Notes under the pieces: generated by a model | Databases searched by the model: none | Told to the model about the DNA's origin: nothing | What the model saw: the letters and a program-made list of their open reading frames with translations, nothing else | Program-made: the position numbers and the translations under genes | Part shown: positions 43,499 through 51,418 of the stretch, piece after piece | Layout: every line of letters begins with the position of its first letter | Numbering within the stretch: the stretch's first letter is position 1 | NCBI RefSeq assembly: GCF_900188175.1 | Contig: NZ_FZOQ01000013.1 | Span: forward strand, 62,001-126,000 | DNA length: 64,000 bases | Reading direction: 5' to 3' | DNA from: Pontibacter ummariensis | GTDB taxonomy: Bacteria > Bacteroidota > Bacteroidia > Cytophagales > Hymenobacteraceae

Positions 43499-44488
43499 AT
43501 GAAAGTAGCAGTTGTAGGCGCCACAGGATTGGTTGGCGGCGAGATTTTGAAAGTGCTGGCGGAGCGTGACTTCCCGGTGACAGAGTTATTGTTGGTTGCT
43601 TCTGAGAAGTCTGTTGGTAAACAGATGGAGTTTAAGGGTAAACAGATAAAGGTTATCGGGATGCAGGACGCAATTGCGGCTGCCCCGCAAATAGCAATTT
43701 TCTCTGCCGGCGGTGGCACCTCCACCGAGTGGGCTCCTAAGTTCGCCGAAGCAGGCACTGTGGTCGTTGACAACTCCTCTGCCTGGCGCATGGACCCTAG
43801 CAAAAAGCTGGTAGTACCGGAGATCAATGCCAAGGAACTGACAAAAGAAGACAAGATCATTGCGAACCCGAACTGCTCTACCATCCAGATGGTAGTAGCG
43901 CTGAACAAGCTGCACGAGCAGTTAAAGATGAAGCGCATTGTAGTCAGCACCTACCAGTCCGTGACAGGTACAGGCGTGAAGGCAGTGGACCAACTGATGA
44001 ACGAGCGTGCCGGCAAGGAAGGTGAGAAAGCGTACCCTTACCAGATCGACCTGAACGTGCTACCACACATCGATGTGTTCCAGGACAATGGCTATACCAA
44101 AGAGGAGATGAAGATGATCCTCGAGACGAAGAAGATTATGGGCGACGACTCTATCCGGGTAACGGCTACAGCCGTGCGTATACCGGTAATGGGTGGCCAC
44201 TCGGAGTCAGTAAACGTAGAGTTTGAGAAGGACTTTACGCTGGACCAGGTCTACAACATCCTGAACGAGACAGAAGGCGTGGTAGTAGTAGATGACGTAA
44301 AGAACCTGAAGTACCCGATGCCGCAGGACGCCCACGGCAAAGACGAGGTGTTGGTAGGCCGCGTACGCCTGGACGAAACACAGCCACGCTCCCTGAACAT
44401 GTGGATCGTGGCCGATAACCTGCGTAAAGGTGCCGCCACTAACGCTGTGCAGATTGCCGAGTACCTGGTGAAACACCAACTGGTGTAA
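43499..44488 (+). CDS. asd: Aspartate-semialdehyde dehydrogenase
   Basis: A 329-residue enzyme reducing aspartyl phosphate to aspartate semialdehyde with NADPH, the branch point to lysine/diaminopimelate, threonine and methionine. The NADP-binding motif is GATGLVGGEILKVL (residues 7-20). The catalytic cysteine is Cys126 in NPNCSTIQ, and the catalytic His/substrate region is GGHSESVNVEF. Length and motifs are standard for the bacterial enzyme. It is monocistronic, with a long leader and a strong terminator. Confidence 0.97.
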   Translation: MKVAVVGATGLVGGEILKVLAERDFPVTELLLVASEKSVGKQMEFKGKQIKVIGMQDAIAAAPQIAIFSAGGGTSTEWAPKFAEAGTVVVDNSSAWRMDPSKKLVVPEINAKELTKEDKIIANPNCSTIQMVVALNKLHEQLKMKRIVVSTYQSVTGTGVKAVDQLMNERAGKEGEKAYPYQIDLNVLPHIDVFQDNGYTKEEMKMILETKKIMGDDSIRVTATAVRIPVMGGHSESVNVEFEKDFTLDQVYNILNETEGVVVVDDVKNLKYPMPQDAHGKDEVLVGRVRLDETQPRSLNMWIVADNLRKGAATNAVQIAEYLVKHQLV

Positions 44489-44513
44489 CCCTAACAGCAG
44501 TTATAACTCACAC

Positions 44514-44553
44514 AGAAGAGCCGCCCTGATTACAGGGTGGCTCTTCTGTTTTT
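44514..44553 (+). terminator. asd terminator
   Basis: AGAAGAGCCGCCCTG / CAGGGTGGCTCTTCT (one G-T pair) with loop ATTA and a following GTTTTT, 26 bases after the asd stop. Confidence 0.85.
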
Positions 44554-44595
44554 AGGCCGGCTTTTTCTCTGTCGCATGATACATCATCAAATGGC

Positions 44596-44709
44596 ATGAC
44601 AATGACTACTAAATACGCTTACGATGACAGGGGCTTACTGCTTAGTAACACGCGGAGCGGCTCTGTGAGTAAGGAAGCCTATACGACTCGATATCTTGTG
44701 CATAACTAA
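44596..44709 (+). pseudogene. YD-repeat-like remnant
   Basis: A 37-codon frame whose translation contains TKYAYDDRGLLLSNTRSG, resembling the Tyr-x-Tyr-Asp-x-x-Gly-x-Leu pattern of YD/RHS repeats, and then stops. No larger gene continues upstream in frame with similar repeats. It may be the decayed tail of an RHS-type or YD-repeat lipoprotein gene, or a chance match. Confidence 0.25.
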
Positions 44710-44795
44710 AAAACACTAAAACATCTTAAATAGAAATATTTAGTTTTACCGTATGCCTTTATTAAGTACTTTCAGTATACATCAAGCTTGTAACC

Positions 44796-44999
44796 ATGAC
44801 GACAGGAATTAGAAAAGTATGGAGCTCTATTAATAAAGGTCTGACCATGACGAATGCTATTCTTTTAGCAATAGTAACGGGGAACGTAACTAATCCTAAA
44901 GAAATTAGAAACCTGAGAATCCCATTCACAGCAAATATTCTCCTATTGACGCTCCTCTGCATAGGATTAGTAGCAGCCGTTTACAAATTGCGAGGTTAA
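44796..44999 (+). CDS. Possible small membrane protein
   Basis: 67 codons (MTTGIRKVWSSINKGLTMTN...) with a hydrophobic C-terminal helix (TANILLLTLLCIGLVAAVY). It lies in an AT-rich gap between asd and the hydrolase. I recognise no family. The composition is plausible for a small membrane protein, but length and isolation make it uncertain. Confidence 0.35.
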   Translation: MTTGIRKVWSSINKGLTMTNAILLAIVTGNVTNPKEIRNLRIPFTANILLLTLLCIGLVAAVYKLRG

Positions 45000-45220
45000 G
45001 CTTTCTTGGCAAGTTTAGCAAGGCTCCATATATCAACATGAGAGCTAGTTAAATAGCTACCCTGAGGAGGCAGCAATCTGCTTCAATCATTCTGCTCAAG
45101 GTTTTAAATAAAGAAAATAGAAGAGCCTTTTTATCTGACGCAGCACAAAAGTCACCCTTCGGCTGCCTCTCACTAACTTTATGTTCATTCACTGCACAAA
45201 CCAAAGACACCACTACGCTG
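45000..45220. other. AT-rich gap before the hydrolase
   Basis: No gene seen. A -7-like TAACTTTA at 45176-45183 (one mismatch) could drive the hydrolase at 45221. Confidence 0.4.
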
Positions 45221-46117
45221 ATGAAAAGCTTCACCTATTACCTGACTCTTCTGGTTATAAAACTGAAGGGCCTTAAGCGGGAGTTTTCGAAAGACCCGAT
45301 TGACTACAGGAAGCTACGTCAGGAGGATGTGCATACACCAAACAGCAAGGCATTCCGGCCACACCAGCTAGAGCAGTTCAAGGTTGCGGAAACACTGGTC
45401 ACTGAAATACGAACTCCTCATTCTAATGGCCACCTGATTATATTTTGCCACGGCGGGGCTTTTGTGTATGGACCGGCCCGCCACCATTGGGATGCCGCCA
45501 GGCGCTTAGTGTCAACCACAGGTTGTACACTTTGGATGGTGGACTACCCCAAAGCACCCGAGCACAAAATAGACGTCATTTCACAAAACATCGATCAGGT
45601 CTACGCGAAGGCTCTTACCCAATATGATGCCGGCAGTGTTACCTTGCTTGGCGACTCTGTGGGTGGCACCCTGGTTACAAGCCTGACACAACGACTCGTA
45701 GAAGGTAAAGTAGCCCGACCATCACAACTGCTACTGATTTCCCCTGTCATGGACGCAGCTGTTTCTAACCCAGAAATAGAGCAGGTAGACAAGATTGATC
45801 CGATGCTTTCAAAAGCAGGAGTTCTGAGTGCTAAAAGCATGTGCGCATTAAACGGTAATCTGGAGGATCCCAGGATTTCGCCAATTAAGGGAGACTTCAC
45901 GAGTTTCCCACGTGTGGTCATGTTTCTTGCCGAAAACGACATCACATACCCAGACCAGAAAATAGCAGTTCAAAAGATGGGGGATGCCAGAGTGGACGTT
46001 AAAGTAATAGTAGGAAAAGGGCTGCCGCACATCTGGCCTATTTTACCCGTGATGCAAGAAGGGCGGATTGCCTTTCGGGAGATGGTAAACGAGATCAATC
46101 AACAAGACTACCCATAG
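45221..46117 (+). CDS. Alpha/beta hydrolase of the hormone-sensitive-lipase type
   Basis: 298 residues. The oxyanion motif appears as HGGAF (77-81, with Ala where HGGG is usual), the nucleophile elbow as G144-D-S146-V-G-G, the acid in LAENDITYPD and the histidine in GLPHIWP. A short N-terminal cap region precedes the core. Members hydrolyse short-chain carboxylic esters; the natural substrate is unknown. There is no signal peptide, so it is cytoplasmic. It is convergent with the chromate transporter. Confidence 0.9.
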   Translation: MKSFTYYLTLLVIKLKGLKREFSKDPIDYRKLRQEDVHTPNSKAFRPHQLEQFKVAETLVTEIRTPHSNGHLIIFCHGGAFVYGPARHHWDAARRLVSTTGCTLWMVDYPKAPEHKIDVISQNIDQVYAKALTQYDAGSVTLLGDSVGGTLVTSLTQRLVEGKVARPSQLLLISPVMDAAVSNPEIEQVDKIDPMLSKAGVLSAKSMCALNGNLEDPRISPIKGDFTSFPRVVMFLAENDITYPDQKIAVQKMGDARVDVKVIVGKGLPHIWPILPVMQEGRIAFREMVNEINQQDYP

Positions 46118-46193
46118 CACTGTGCATAGCTAATAGGTTTTAACAACGTAATCAAGAAAGCACAAGGTGCTGGCGCAGGGTAACCCCTAAAGT

Positions 46194-47543
46194 TTAGGGC
46201 TGACAATAGCCGAGCAGGTACATGACCAGGCCAGCCAGTGCGCTTATTCCTATCCAGGGAATCATTCCTACTTTATAGCGGTACATGGCAAGTAAAGAGA
46301 CGACAATCCAGCCGAGGGCGAAATAGTCTATCCCCAGGTTGGTATGAATGCCTCCAATCACTACCGCCTGGCCGAAGTAAACGGTCAGGTTCAGAACAAC
46401 CCCGACTACAGCAGCCGTTATAACATTTAACACGGCTTTAACCCTCACGTTACTTTGCGAGTTCTCTACAACAGGAGCTCCAACAAGTATGAACAGGAAG
46501 CAGGGCAGAAAGGTGTAGTAGGTGGTTACCAGCAGCCCCAGTGTACCCATGAGCAGAGAGCCGGCAAAGTAGTTATACCCGGCCATAAACCCGACGAAGG
46601 CCAGCACCATTACCAGAGGTCCCGGGGTAGTTTCCCCCAGGGCCAGTCCGTCGATCATCTGATAGCTGCTAAGCCAGTTAAACTTCTCAACTGCTACCTG
46701 TGCTACGTAGGGTAGCACGGCATAGGCACCGCCGAAAGTCACAAGGGCTGCTTTCGTAAAAAACAAGGATAGCCTGTTCCAGAAACCGGTCTCCTGCAGC
46801 AACAAGTAGAACAAGAGAAAAGGAACTACCCAAAGTAAAGCAGCCACCGAAAGCTGTTTCGCCATCCTTTTCCAGCTGAATCCTGATTGGGGCAATGCGG
46901 AGGCGCTGTTGATATAATATCCTGTCTCATAGTCAGGTCTTTTCTCTTCTGCACTTTGCTGTTTAAGCACTCGCGGGGAAAAGCGAAGCAGGAAGAGAGC
47001 TATGCCTGCAGCGCCCAAAATAAGGAAGGGAAACGGCACCTCCAGAAAGTAAATCAGGACAAAGCTTAGCAGGGCCAGGCCATAGTGCAACCCACTGACC
47101 AAAGCCTTCTTGCCTATCTTCACCAGCGCCAACGCTACAATGGCGACTACGGCTGGCTTTAGTCCATAAAACAGTGCCGCCACCCAGGGAATACTGCCAT
47201 AGGTCACGTACACCAAACTCAGGCCCAGCAAGATAAACACCGAAGGCAGCACGAATAGAATACCTGCCGTTAAACCTCCTCGCACGCCATGCAACAGCCA
47301 GCCTATGTAGGTGGCCAGTTGCTGCGCCTCCGGCCCCGGCAGTAGCATGCAATAGTTCAGTGCGTGCAAGAACCTGGAATCAGACACCCATTTCTTCTGC
47401 TCTACCACAAACGCGTGCATGATGCCGATCTGGCCGGCCGGGCCGCCAAAGCTGATAAAGCCAAGTTTCAGCCAGAAGTAAAAGGCCTCTTTAAAGCCCG
47501 GCTTATTTGGGGAGGACGTAGCAGTGGCAGGAATGACAGGCAT
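46194..47543 (-). CDS. chrA: Chromate transporter, ChrA family
   Basis: 449 residues, two homologous CHR halves. The first begins FYFWLKLGFISFGGPAGQIGIMHAFVV and includes NYCMLLPGPEAQQLATYIGWLLHG. The second includes FFTKAALVTFGGAYAVLPYVAQVAVE and DGLALGETTPGPLVMVLAFVGFMAGY. This long-chain two-domain form is typical of proteobacterial and Bacteroidota ChrA. Members export chromate, sometimes with sulfate-related function. No regulator or reductase is adjacent. Confidence 0.93.
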   Translation of the reverse strand: MPVIPATATSSPNKPGFKEAFYFWLKLGFISFGGPAGQIGIMHAFVVEQKKWVSDSRFLHALNYCMLLPGPEAQQLATYIGWLLHGVRGGLTAGILFVLPSVFILLGLSLVYVTYGSIPWVAALFYGLKPAVVAIVALALVKIGKKALVSGLHYGLALLSFVLIYFLEVPFPFLILGAAGIALFLLRFSPRVLKQQSAEEKRPDYETGYYINSASALPQSGFSWKRMAKQLSVAALLWVVPFLLFYLLLQETGFWNRLSLFFTKAALVTFGGAYAVLPYVAQVAVEKFNWLSSYQMIDGLALGETTPGPLVMVLAFVGFMAGYNYFAGSLLMGTLGLLVTTYYTFLPCFLFILVGAPVVENSQSNVRVKAVLNVITAAVVGVVLNLTVYFGQAVVIGGIHTNLGIDYFALGWIVVSLLAMYRYKVGMIPWIGISALAGLVMYLLGYCQP

Positions 47544-47776
47544 AAGCTAAAAAATAAATTGGCAAAGGTGTAGCGTGTAAAGCAAAAGTAGGACAGCCAT
47601 TTTAGCAGACCTACGCGGAAGAGGAAATGTAGTAAACTTTACGCCTGCAACAGTCCGATGTTCTGGCTCATTTTGCCCTCATCTTTGTTCTCTTCATAGC
47701 CTGTCTTTCCGGTTACCTTTACCTCCTTTGGCCCATAGGATGCTCTTTAGTGATGCCGTCTCTTAAGCTTATTAAC

Positions 47777-47784
47777 TACCTTCG
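47777..47784 (+). promoter_or_regulatory. -7 promoter element of the acetyltransferase
   Basis: TACCTTCG differs by one base from TAnnTTTG and lies 15 bases before the start codon, implying a very short leader, common in this phylum. Confidence 0.4.
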
Positions 47785-47798
47785 CAAAACAAACCCAC

Positions 47799-48341
47799 AT
47801 GAGCGCCTTAAGAATCTATACTGACAGACTTGTTCTGGTTCCCTTTACCCTTACAGTAGCACAGTCGCTTTTACAGGGTAATGTAAGCGTGCTGGAGGAG
47901 CTCCAGCTACAACCAACTACTTACTGGCCTGACCAGGAAGCCCTTGAGACCCTGCCTAAGATCATTAACAACCTGGAACTGGTGCAGGAGCCGACTGGCT
48001 TTGAGTCGTGGATGGTCGTACTACAAAGCAACAAAACCGTAATAGGCGATGCCGGCTTCAAGGGTCTACCTAACGCGGAAGGGGAAGTAGACATCGGTTA
48101 TGCCATTATAGAACAGGAACACCGGAAGGGCTATGGCCTAGAGGTAGCCAGAGGCTTAGCAGGCTGGGCGCTGGAGCAGCCGGGGGTAAAAGCTATCACA
48201 GCAAAGTGCCTGATCCACAATGCACCCTCTGCGAGGATACTGGAGAAGCTAGGGATGCAGAAGGTGAACAGAGACGAGACCATGATACATTGGCGGTTAG
48301 ATAAGCTCACCCAACAAAAGTTCCCCTCCCTGACCACTTAA
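47799..48341 (+). CDS. GNAT-family N-acetyltransferase (RimJ/RimL type)
   Basis: 180 residues. It starts with RIYTDRLVLVPFT, a typical GNAT RimJ/L opening, and has the acetyl-CoA region GEVDIGYAIIEQEHRKGYGLEVARGLAGWAL and C-terminal NAPSARILEKLGMQKV. These enzymes acetylate protein N-termini, amino acids or small molecules; the substrate here is unknown. Confidence 0.9.
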   Translation: MSALRIYTDRLVLVPFTLTVAQSLLQGNVSVLEELQLQPTTYWPDQEALETLPKIINNLELVQEPTGFESWMVVLQSNKTVIGDAGFKGLPNAEGEVDIGYAIIEQEHRKGYGLEVARGLAGWALEQPGVKAITAKCLIHNAPSARILEKLGMQKVNRDETMIHWRLDKLTQQKFPSLTT

Positions 48342-48353
48342 CACTGAAAGGCA

Positions 48354-48470
48354 TACTTGCTGTTCGTACCTTCCTTGGGTACGGAAAGCAAGTAGCACTT
48401 ATTCCTGCTATACAAGGAATAACCCCGAACCAACCACTAGCAAGCTGTCCGCAAGGGACTTGCTTCATGC
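48354..48470. repeat. Three consecutive stem-loops
   Basis: First: TACTTGCTGTTCGTACC (48354-48370) with GGTACGGAAAGCAAGTA (48378-48394), 15 of 17 paired. Second: TTATTCCT / AGGAATAA at about 48398-48422. Third: AGCAAG...CTTGCT near 48448-48473. No T run follows, so ordinary termination of the acetyltransferase gene is not obvious. Confidence 0.45.
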
Positions 48471-48473
48471 GCT

Positions 48474-48791
48474 CAGAACTTCTTAAAGCAGCGGCTCTTG
48501 CTATTACTTTAGAGGGATAAACAATAAGCCTTTTCTTAGCTTAGCATGTTACAGGCCAAGCAAATAGCAGTTCTTTCCTCACCCGCCTACAGCATAACTT
48601 TTCCTAGCTAAAACAGGAGTTTTACTAAGAAATAAAGCAACTCAGTAGCTTACTTCTGGAACGACGGAGTATACTTAGTCATTCTGCCGTGCTATTGCAA
48701 GAAGCCCCGCATCTGCTTCACCCGCCTGCCAGGGCCTTCCATCGCTGTCGTTTACCTTTCAATTCTTGTGTTTTAAAACCTAAAGTAAGCT
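48474..48791. other. Gene-free region before the propeller lipoprotein
   Basis: About 320 bases without a credible gene. Short direct similarities to the preceding stem-loop region (CAAG, CTTGCT) do not amount to a defined repeat. No clear promoter is seen. Confidence 0.4.
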
Positions 48792-49877
48792 ATGAAACAG
48801 TTATCCTTACAAACAACCGCTTTTATCCGGAAGCAAGCCTCCTTCTTCCTGCTCCTTCTGCTAGGGCTTGTGTCCTTTTCCTGCTCCCCGGACGATTTCT
48901 GGGATGACTTTGAAGATTTGATCGGCGACCCCGATAAGCCGAAGGGTGTACCAGAGGTCATTACCTTTACCGAGGCCGGTCTTTACCCGGAGGGGGTGAG
49001 CCATGATGCCATCTATCGCCGCTTTCTGGTCTCCTCTGCCTACGAGGGGACAGTGGGCACTGTAAGTTATTCCGGAAGCTACTCCCCTTTTATCACAGAC
49101 GAACGCTTGATCGCCAGCCTGGGGCTAGAGGTGGACGAGGCCAGGAAGCGAGTACTCGTTGCCGGTGCAGACCCAGGCATTGCAGCAGGCTCCAGCCCGG
49201 CTACAGCAGGCCAAACAGCTGTATTAGGCATTTATGACCTGAAAACCGGTGCTCCCCTCCATTTCGTTGACTTGGCAGCCCTACGGCCTGACCCGTCCCA
49301 TTTTGCCAACGACATTGCCCTGGATAAGCAAGGGAACGCTTACGTAACGGACAGTTTCTCCCCTGTCATTTATAAAGTTGACAGGGCAGGGAACGCCACG
49401 GTATTTTATGAGTACGAGAGCCTGACCACGCCACAAGGCGCTTTCGGGCTAAACGGGATCGCCTACCACCCTGCTGGCTATCTTCTGGTGACACACTCTG
49501 CTAATAATGCGCTTTACAGGATTCCGCTAAACAGCCCGGCTGATATCACCCGGGTTCAGCTTGATACTCCGCTCGAGTCACCGGATGGCCTGTTGCTGAG
49601 CGAGAATGGCAAACAACTGGTTGTAGTGAACAACGCAGGCGGACAAGACCCTGGCAGGGTATTGTCTTTCAAGAGCGAAAACAGGTGGGACTCAGCCACC
49701 CTGGCCGACAGCTTTGAGACTGGCCCTGTGTTCCCAACAGCAGCGACAGGCTATGGGGATGAAGTGTTTGTGCTGTATGCTTATCTGCATGAACTATTAA
49801 GCAACGCGCAACCGCCCCACGAAACATACACCATACGCCAAATGCCTTTCTCTGAGAACGAGACGTTCGGGAAGTAA
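48792..49877 (+). CDS. Propeller-fold (NHL/SMP-30-like) lipoprotein
   Basis: 361 residues. A long N-region precedes the hydrophobic segment and lipobox (VSFSC), followed by an acidic stretch (DDFWDDFEDLIGD). The body has propeller strands with repeated motifs: YPEGVSHDAIYRRFLVSS, HFANDIALDKQGNAYVTDSF, GLNGIAYHPAGYLLVTH and ESPDGLLLSENGKQLVVVN. It resembles SMP-30/gluconolactonase-like or NHL proteins, without a confirmed catalytic site. It is probably a periplasmic or surface protein of unknown function. Confidence 0.85.
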   Translation: MKQLSLQTTAFIRKQASFFLLLLLGLVSFSCSPDDFWDDFEDLIGDPDKPKGVPEVITFTEAGLYPEGVSHDAIYRRFLVSSAYEGTVGTVSYSGSYSPFITDERLIASLGLEVDEARKRVLVAGADPGIAAGSSPATAGQTAVLGIYDLKTGAPLHFVDLAALRPDPSHFANDIALDKQGNAYVTDSFSPVIYKVDRAGNATVFYEYESLTTPQGAFGLNGIAYHPAGYLLVTHSANNALYRIPLNSPADITRVQLDTPLESPDGLLLSENGKQLVVVNNAGGQDPGRVLSFKSENRWDSATLADSFETGPVFPTAATGYGDEVFVLYAYLHELLSNAQPPHETYTIRQMPFSENETFGK

Positions 49878-50007
49878 CTGCTGTAGCCTTTGAATAGAGG
49901 CAGGACTATCTACCTGATGGTATCGTAGCAAACCGGCATCGTTTAAACAAATGAGGCTTTTAAACTTCCATTCAAAATACTGTTTCGGCCCTTTACCCGA
50001 AACTATC

Positions 50008-50033
50008 TGACGGGGGCGTCTTAGTCCCCGTCA
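50008..50033 (+). terminator. Terminator downstream of the propeller lipoprotein
   Basis: TGACGGGG pairs with CCCCGTCA across a 10-base loop, followed by TTATTTC. It lies 130 bases past the stop at 49877. Confidence 0.6.
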
Positions 50034-50132
50034 TTATTTCAGAAAAGTTATGAAACCCGAGGAGCGTTGGTTGAATAATTTAAACGAACAGGCTTTAGCA
50101 AAATAAAGAGAGTCCGGAACCAGGTGAAGGCA

Positions 50133-50140
50133 TAACTTTG
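50133..50140 (+). promoter_or_regulatory. -7 promoter element of the small lipoprotein
   Basis: TAACTTTG matches TAnnTTTG exactly, 85 bases before the start codon at 50225. The surrounding GCATAACTTTG is identical to the TetR operon promoter. Confidence 0.45.
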
Positions 50141-50224
50141 TCTACAAATTTACTAACTTAGTACAACAGCATAAGTAAACGCCTATGCTGCGAACATGAA
50201 ACCCTTACCTCAGCCCTTTACACC

Positions 50225-50602
50225 ATGAAGATCATAACCCGCACTGTATTGTCTGCTGCTGTTCTTGGCTTTGTTGCCTGCTCCGGAACCGAGGAAAAGG
50301 CCAATACGCCTTCCGCTGCTATAACTCCCCTGAACCTGTCGGCTCCTGCCCAGCCAACAGGAGCCCCGGCACAGGGCGCAACGGCAGGACTTAATCCGGA
50401 ACACGGACAGCCAAACCACCGCTGCGACATACCCGTTGGGGCTTCGTTAAGCCTCCCGGTACAGCCCAATTTAGGCGTACAACCAACGGTTGCTCCGCCG
50501 GCCCCATCCACTAAAGGCGTGATAGCAGTCGACGTTAATCCGCCACACGGGGAACTAGGGCATGACTGCTCTATTCCGGTAGGCGCGCCTTTGAACAAGT
50601 AA
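50225..50602 (+). CDS. Small lipoprotein with duplicated NPxHGxxxHxCxIPVGAxL motif
   Basis: 125 residues. The signal ends in FVAC (Cys19). The rest is a Pro/Ala-rich linker with two copies of one motif: residues 57-75 (NPEHGQPNHRCDIPVGASL) and 105-123 (NPPHGELGHDCSIPVGAPL). Each copy conserves Asn-Pro, His-Gly, His, Cys and Ile-Pro-Val-Gly-Ala. The His/Cys pattern suggests metal or haem binding, or a surface attachment tag, but this is inference. I know of similar motifs in Bacteroidota proteins without a proven function. Confidence 0.8.
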   Translation: MKIITRTVLSAAVLGFVACSGTEEKANTPSAAITPLNLSAPAQPTGAPAQGATAGLNPEHGQPNHRCDIPVGASLSLPVQPNLGVQPTVAPPAPSTKGVIAVDVNPPHGELGHDCSIPVGAPLNK

Positions 50603-50733
50603 CAGCATCAGAACTGATTTACGCTGACTACTCTTAGTACCGAAACGAGCTCTATGCCGGTAGGTATGAGGCGCTGAATAGGGCGAAAAGGCCCTATAGC
50701 ACTTTTTACTCTATTTCCCCATTTTATGTGCAC

Positions 50734-50766
50734 AAAGACAAGCCGGCAAAGACCGGCTTGTCTTTA
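50734..50766. terminator. Terminator between convergent lipoprotein genes
   Basis: AAAGACAAGCCGG / CCGGCTTGTCTTT with a CAAAGA loop. It overlaps the stop codon (50764-50766) of the minus-strand lipoprotein gene and also serves the plus-strand gene ending at 50602. Confidence 0.8.
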
Positions 50767-51282
50767 TTCTACAGATGCTACTTCCTCGCCTTCCGGGCAC
50801 TTATTTTCCATCAACTCCCGGATATTATCAATACACTGCACCGGGATAAAGGTATAGACTTCCTTGTCACCCTCACAGTACTTGAAGGAGGCGAAATCCG
50901 TACGGCTTTTCGGGTAAACCCACCTGTCGCCCTCGCAGCCGTAAACAAAAAGCGGGAGCTCCTCATAATAGTAGTCCACGTAAGACACTACTTTCTCGCC
51001 ATTCACGAATAGAAGACGACGGTGGTTCTCAGGCACAGCGTCCCCTTCCCACTTAAAACCAATGGCATCGCTGATCACTTTTTTATCTTCGTTTGGCTGA
51101 AAGTAATACATGGTTTCCCACTCAAAGTCGGTCAGTTCGGCCATCTGTATTGTTTTATAGCCCTCCGGTCCTGCCTCTCCGTCCACTACAGCTTCCTCTA
51201 GCTTCTCATTTAGGGAGCTATCACTATCAGAGCAGCTAAACAGCAGCAGGGCAAACACGAAGAATAGTATGTTTTTCAGCAT
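50764..51282 (-). CDS. Lipoprotein of unknown function
   Basis: 172 residues with signal MLKNILFFVFALLLFSC and lipobox LFSC followed by a Ser/Asp-rich linker. The mature part is acidic and aromatic (TDFEWETMYYFQPNED, YVDYYYEELPLFVYGC) with several cysteines that may form disulfides. I recognise no family. The final codons lie in a terminator stem, so the gene end is tightly packed. Confidence 0.75.
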   Translation of the reverse strand: MLKNILFFVFALLLFSCSDSDSSLNEKLEEAVVDGEAGPEGYKTIQMAELTDFEWETMYYFQPNEDKKVISDAIGFKWEGDAVPENHRRLLFVNGEKVVSYVDYYYEELPLFVYGCEGDRWVYPKSRTDFASFKYCEGDKEVYTFIPVQCIDNIRELMENKCPEGEEVASVE

Positions 51283-51418
51283 AGTTCGGTCTTGTTCAGA
51301 TAAGGTATTCGTAATAAGGGTTTAAACTACATAAAATTTCCGAGCTCTGTAGCGGCTGTCTTAGCTTTAGCTTTACGTTATAGAAGCAAATGCAGCGGTA
51401 AAATCACCTTTCGCTTCC

